Source: Dyella_B sp036746095
Lineage (GTDB): Bacteria; Pseudomonadota; Gammaproteobacteria; Xanthomonadales; Rhodanobacteraceae
Length of the DNA: 64,000 nt
Reading direction: 5' to 3'
NCBI RefSeq assembly: GCF_036746095.1
Contig: NZ_DAIOEU010000009.1
Span: 1-64,000 of the forward strand
Made by a program: the position numbers and the translations under genes. Position 1 is the stretch's first letter. Each line of letters begins with the position of its first letter. Shown piece after piece: positions 61,986 through 64,000 of the stretch. Under the pieces are notes generated by a model, which was given only the letters and a program-made list of their open reading frames with translations, did no database searches and was not told the DNA's origin.

Positions 61986-63360
61986 GCGCCAAAGCCTGCG
62001 CAGGCGCCTGCTCACGACCTTGCTGGTGCCACTCACCGCACTGTTGTTGTTGAACAGCCTGATCACCTACATCGGCGCGCTGATCTACGCCAACCACGTG
62101 CACGACGTGAACCTGGTCAACGACACGCTGACCCTGGTGAAATTGATGGCCGACAAAAGCCCGGACGGCCGCATCACGATGCAAGCGCAATTCCTGCTGG
62201 AATACGAGCCGGAAGGGCGCAACTACTTCAGCGTATTCAGCGAGCGGCATGGCTTCATCGCCGGCAATCCGGCGGTGAAACCGCCGCGCGGCCTGTTTGC
62301 GGATGGCCGTGCGCCGCAGCTGTACGACATCCAGATCGAAAAACATGCCTTGCGCGCCGCCAGCATCCAGATGTCCAACCCGCACGAGCCGGATGACCAG
62401 CTTGAGGTCACCATCGCCGAAACCCTGCACGACCGGCACCAGGAAGCACGGCAAATCCTGCTGCTCAGCATTCCCGCGCAGGCCTTGCTGATCGTCGCCG
62501 CGTTTCTGCTGGTATGGGTTGGCGTCAGCACCGGCTTGCGTCAGCTCGAACCATTGACCAACCAACTGGCCAGCCGCGAGCACGACCTGGCGCCTATCGG
62601 CGATGCCGAGGTGCCGGTGGAAATCCTTCCGCTGACGCGCACCATCGATGGCCTGTTCGCACGCCTGCGCGGCATGCTGTCCTTGCACGAACGCTTCATA
62701 GCGGACGCCGCACATCAGCTGCGCACGCCCTTGGCCGGCCTGAGCGTGCATGCCGAACGCGCGCAAGCCAGCTCCGATCCGGCCACGATCAAGGACGCAC
62801 TCAATCACATCCAGCGCCTGATCCTGCGCGCCAATCGCACTTCCAGCCAATTGCTCGCCCTCACACGCGCACAGACGGCACAGCACGAAGCGGGCGATAC
62901 GGAGCGATTGAATCTCGCCACGCTGATTCCCGAACTGGTCGGCCAGCGTGTACACGAAGCGCTAGCCGCCGACATCGATCTCGGCTACGAAGGCCCTGCC
63001 GGCCCGCTGCTGATCGAAGGCGATCGCCATCGCCTGCAGGAATTGCTCGACAACCTGATCGACAACGGCCTGCGCTATGCCGGCCGCGGCAGCGTCATGA
63101 CCGTATCGCTCGATCGCGAAAACAAGCACATCTGCGTTGCCGTGGAAGACAACGGCCCCGGCGTGCCGCTTGCGTGGATCGAACGTCTGGGCGAGCGTTT
63201 TTTCCGCGTGCCCGGCAGCGAAGAACAGGGCAGCGGACTGGGGCTGGCGATCGTGCAGCGCATTGCGGAATGGCACGAGGCGCGCGTGCGCTATCGCAGT
63301 GGCAGCAACGGGCGCGGCTTGCGCGTGGAAATCGTTTTCCCGCAAGCGCGGGATGTATGA
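61975..63360 (+). CDS. Sensor histidine kinase, TctE-like
   Basis: The product has 461 residues. Membrane helices lie at about 16-37 and 161-182. The periplasmic domain between them (about 40-160) resembles the TctE N-terminal sensor. The H box is FIADAAHQLRTPLAGL with His247. N box LLDNLIDNGLRYAG, G1 VEDNGPGVP and G2 GSGLGLAI are intact. The start ATG 61975 lies within the response-regulator gene. TctE senses tricarboxylates in enterics; the ligand here may differ. Confidence 0.95.
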   Translation: MQARRQSLRRRLLTTLLVPLTALLLLNSLITYIGALIYANHVHDVNLVNDTLTLVKLMADKSPDGRITMQAQFLLEYEPEGRNYFSVFSERHGFIAGNPAVKPPRGLFADGRAPQLYDIQIEKHALRAASIQMSNPHEPDDQLEVTIAETLHDRHQEARQILLLSIPAQALLIVAAFLLVWVGVSTGLRQLEPLTNQLASREHDLAPIGDAEVPVEILPLTRTIDGLFARLRGMLSLHERFIADAAHQLRTPLAGLSVHAERAQASSDPATIKDALNHIQRLILRANRTSSQLLALTRAQTAQHEAGDTERLNLATLIPELVGQRVHEALAADIDLGYEGPAGPLLIEGDRHRLQELLDNLIDNGLRYAGRGSVMTVSLDRENKHICVAVEDNGPGVPLAWIERLGERFFRVPGSEEQGSGLGLAIVQRIAEWHEARVRYRSGSNGRGLRVEIVFPQARDV

Positions 63361-63457
63361 AACCACGGCGGAATATCTCGTACGCCGGGATGGCAATCCA
63401 GCCTCGGCACACCATGACGAATGCCGGAATTCTCATCCGGGCCTGGAACGAGGGCCG

Positions 63458-63483
63458 AAAAAAAAGCGGCGCTGAGCGCCGCC
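63458..63483 (-). terminator. Rho-independent terminator of the aminotransferase gene
   Basis: On the minus strand GCGGCGC-TCA-GCGCCGC is followed by eight T residues. It lies about 55 bases beyond the aminotransferase stop. Confidence 0.9.
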
Positions 63484-63538
63484 GTGTTTGTCAGCTTCCC
63501 CTGCATGGGAACAACGACAAAAACTTGTATCGAAGAAG

Positions 63539-64000
63539 TCACATCGCCTTCTTTGCCTTCGTCAGCAACTGATCCAGCAACGCCATCGCCAGATCGATCT
63601 CTTCGTAACTGATATCCAGCGACGGCGCGAACGTGATCACGTTCTTGTACCAGCCGCCCACGTCCAGCACGAGGCCGATCTTCTTGCCGTTGTGTTCGAG
63701 ATCCCCAGCGAGGCCGATGTCGACCATCTTGTCCAACAGTGCCTTGTTCGGCGTGAAGCCATCGTCAGTGCAAATCTCGGCGCGCAACGCCAGCCCCAAG
63801 CCGTCCACGTCGCCGATTTCCTTGTGGCGTTTCTGCAAATCCTTCAAGCCCTCGAGGAAGTAGGCACCCTTTTCCGGCACGGTCTTTTCGTAGTCCAGCT
63901 CGTAGCCCATCTTGATCACTTCCAGACCCAGCGACGTGCCGAGCGGGTTGGAATTGAAGGTGGAGTGGGTGGAACCGGGCGGGAAGATGGTCGGGTTGAT
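63539..64000 (-). CDS. Class-III PLP aminotransferase, C-terminal part (N-terminus beyond right edge)
   Basis: The last 153 residues of a minus-strand protein are present; the frame is open to the edge. STFNSNPLGTSLGLEVIKM just inside the edge is the conserved stretch that follows the PLP lysine in class-III (omega) aminotransferases. GLGLALRAEICTDDG and ITFAPSLDISYEEID are the usual late segments. These enzymes act on amines or omega-amino acids such as ornithine, GABA or diaminobutyrate. The substrate cannot be judged from this part. Confidence 0.85.
   Translation of the reverse strand: MNPTIFPPGSTHSTFNSNPLGTSLGLEVIKMGYELDYEKTVPEKGAYFLEGLKDLQKRHKEIGDVDGLGLALRAEICTDDGFTPNKALLDKMVDIGLAGDLEHNGKKIGLVLDVGGWYKNVITFAPSLDISYEEIDLAMALLDQLLTKAKKAM

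Overview
The window is a GC-rich gammaproteobacterial chromosome segment. My best guess is the Rhodanobacteraceae/Xanthomonadaceae (Dyella-, Luteibacter- or Rhodanobacter-like). This rests on the giant RHS protein type, the pilV-W-X-Y1-E order, the catecholate receptor/PiuC pair, the peptidase content and the dispersed palindromic repeats. It is an inference without a database search. I saw no tRNA, rRNA, CRISPR array or insertion-sequence transposase.

Layout. Positions 1-6883 (minus) hold the N-terminal 2,294 codons of a giant YD-repeat (RHS) protein that runs off the left edge. Positions 7332-28759 (plus) are the most interesting block: a compact, nearly collinear flagellum-type export locus, TPR - fliQ fliR flhB flhA - flgF flgG flgH flgI - flgB flgC fliE fliF - fliG-like fliH fliI fliJ fliK-like - flgD flgE - fliM-like fliN fliO fliP - fliA-like - TPR. 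It encodes an export gate, ATPase, MS ring, rod, P and L rings and hook. The window shows no flagellin, cap, hook-filament junction, stator, CheY-binding or full-length FliG gene. The FliG-position protein is about half size, the FliM-like protein is a reduced SpoA protein, and FlgD is minimal. Six REP-type hairpins sit in gaps of this locus and have rewritten the ends of several genes. The sigma gene carries an apparent one-base deficit in a C run just after its start.

Positions 28846-39118 hold housekeeping and envelope genes: a DUF4442 hotdog protein, an ECF sigma factor with a membrane partner, a DUF502 protein, M14 and M13 peptidases, and a TonB receptor with PiuC for iron uptake. Positions 39385-47610 are a type IV pilus minor-pilin operon with a 1,521-residue PilY1. 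Positions 47758-64000 hold rapA, an amino-acid permease, a rhomboid protease, an NlpC/P60 hydrolase, yggS with an M20 peptidase, comEA, a SET protein, a GNAT, a membrane protein with an M1 peptidase, a two-component system and the 3' end of a class-III aminotransferase gene.

How the parts work together: the flagellar block most plausibly builds a hook-basal-body-like secretion structure rather than a standard rotating flagellum, unless the missing parts are encoded elsewhere. The pilus operon supplies an independent surface appendage. The minor pilins prime pilus assembly and PilY1 tips it.
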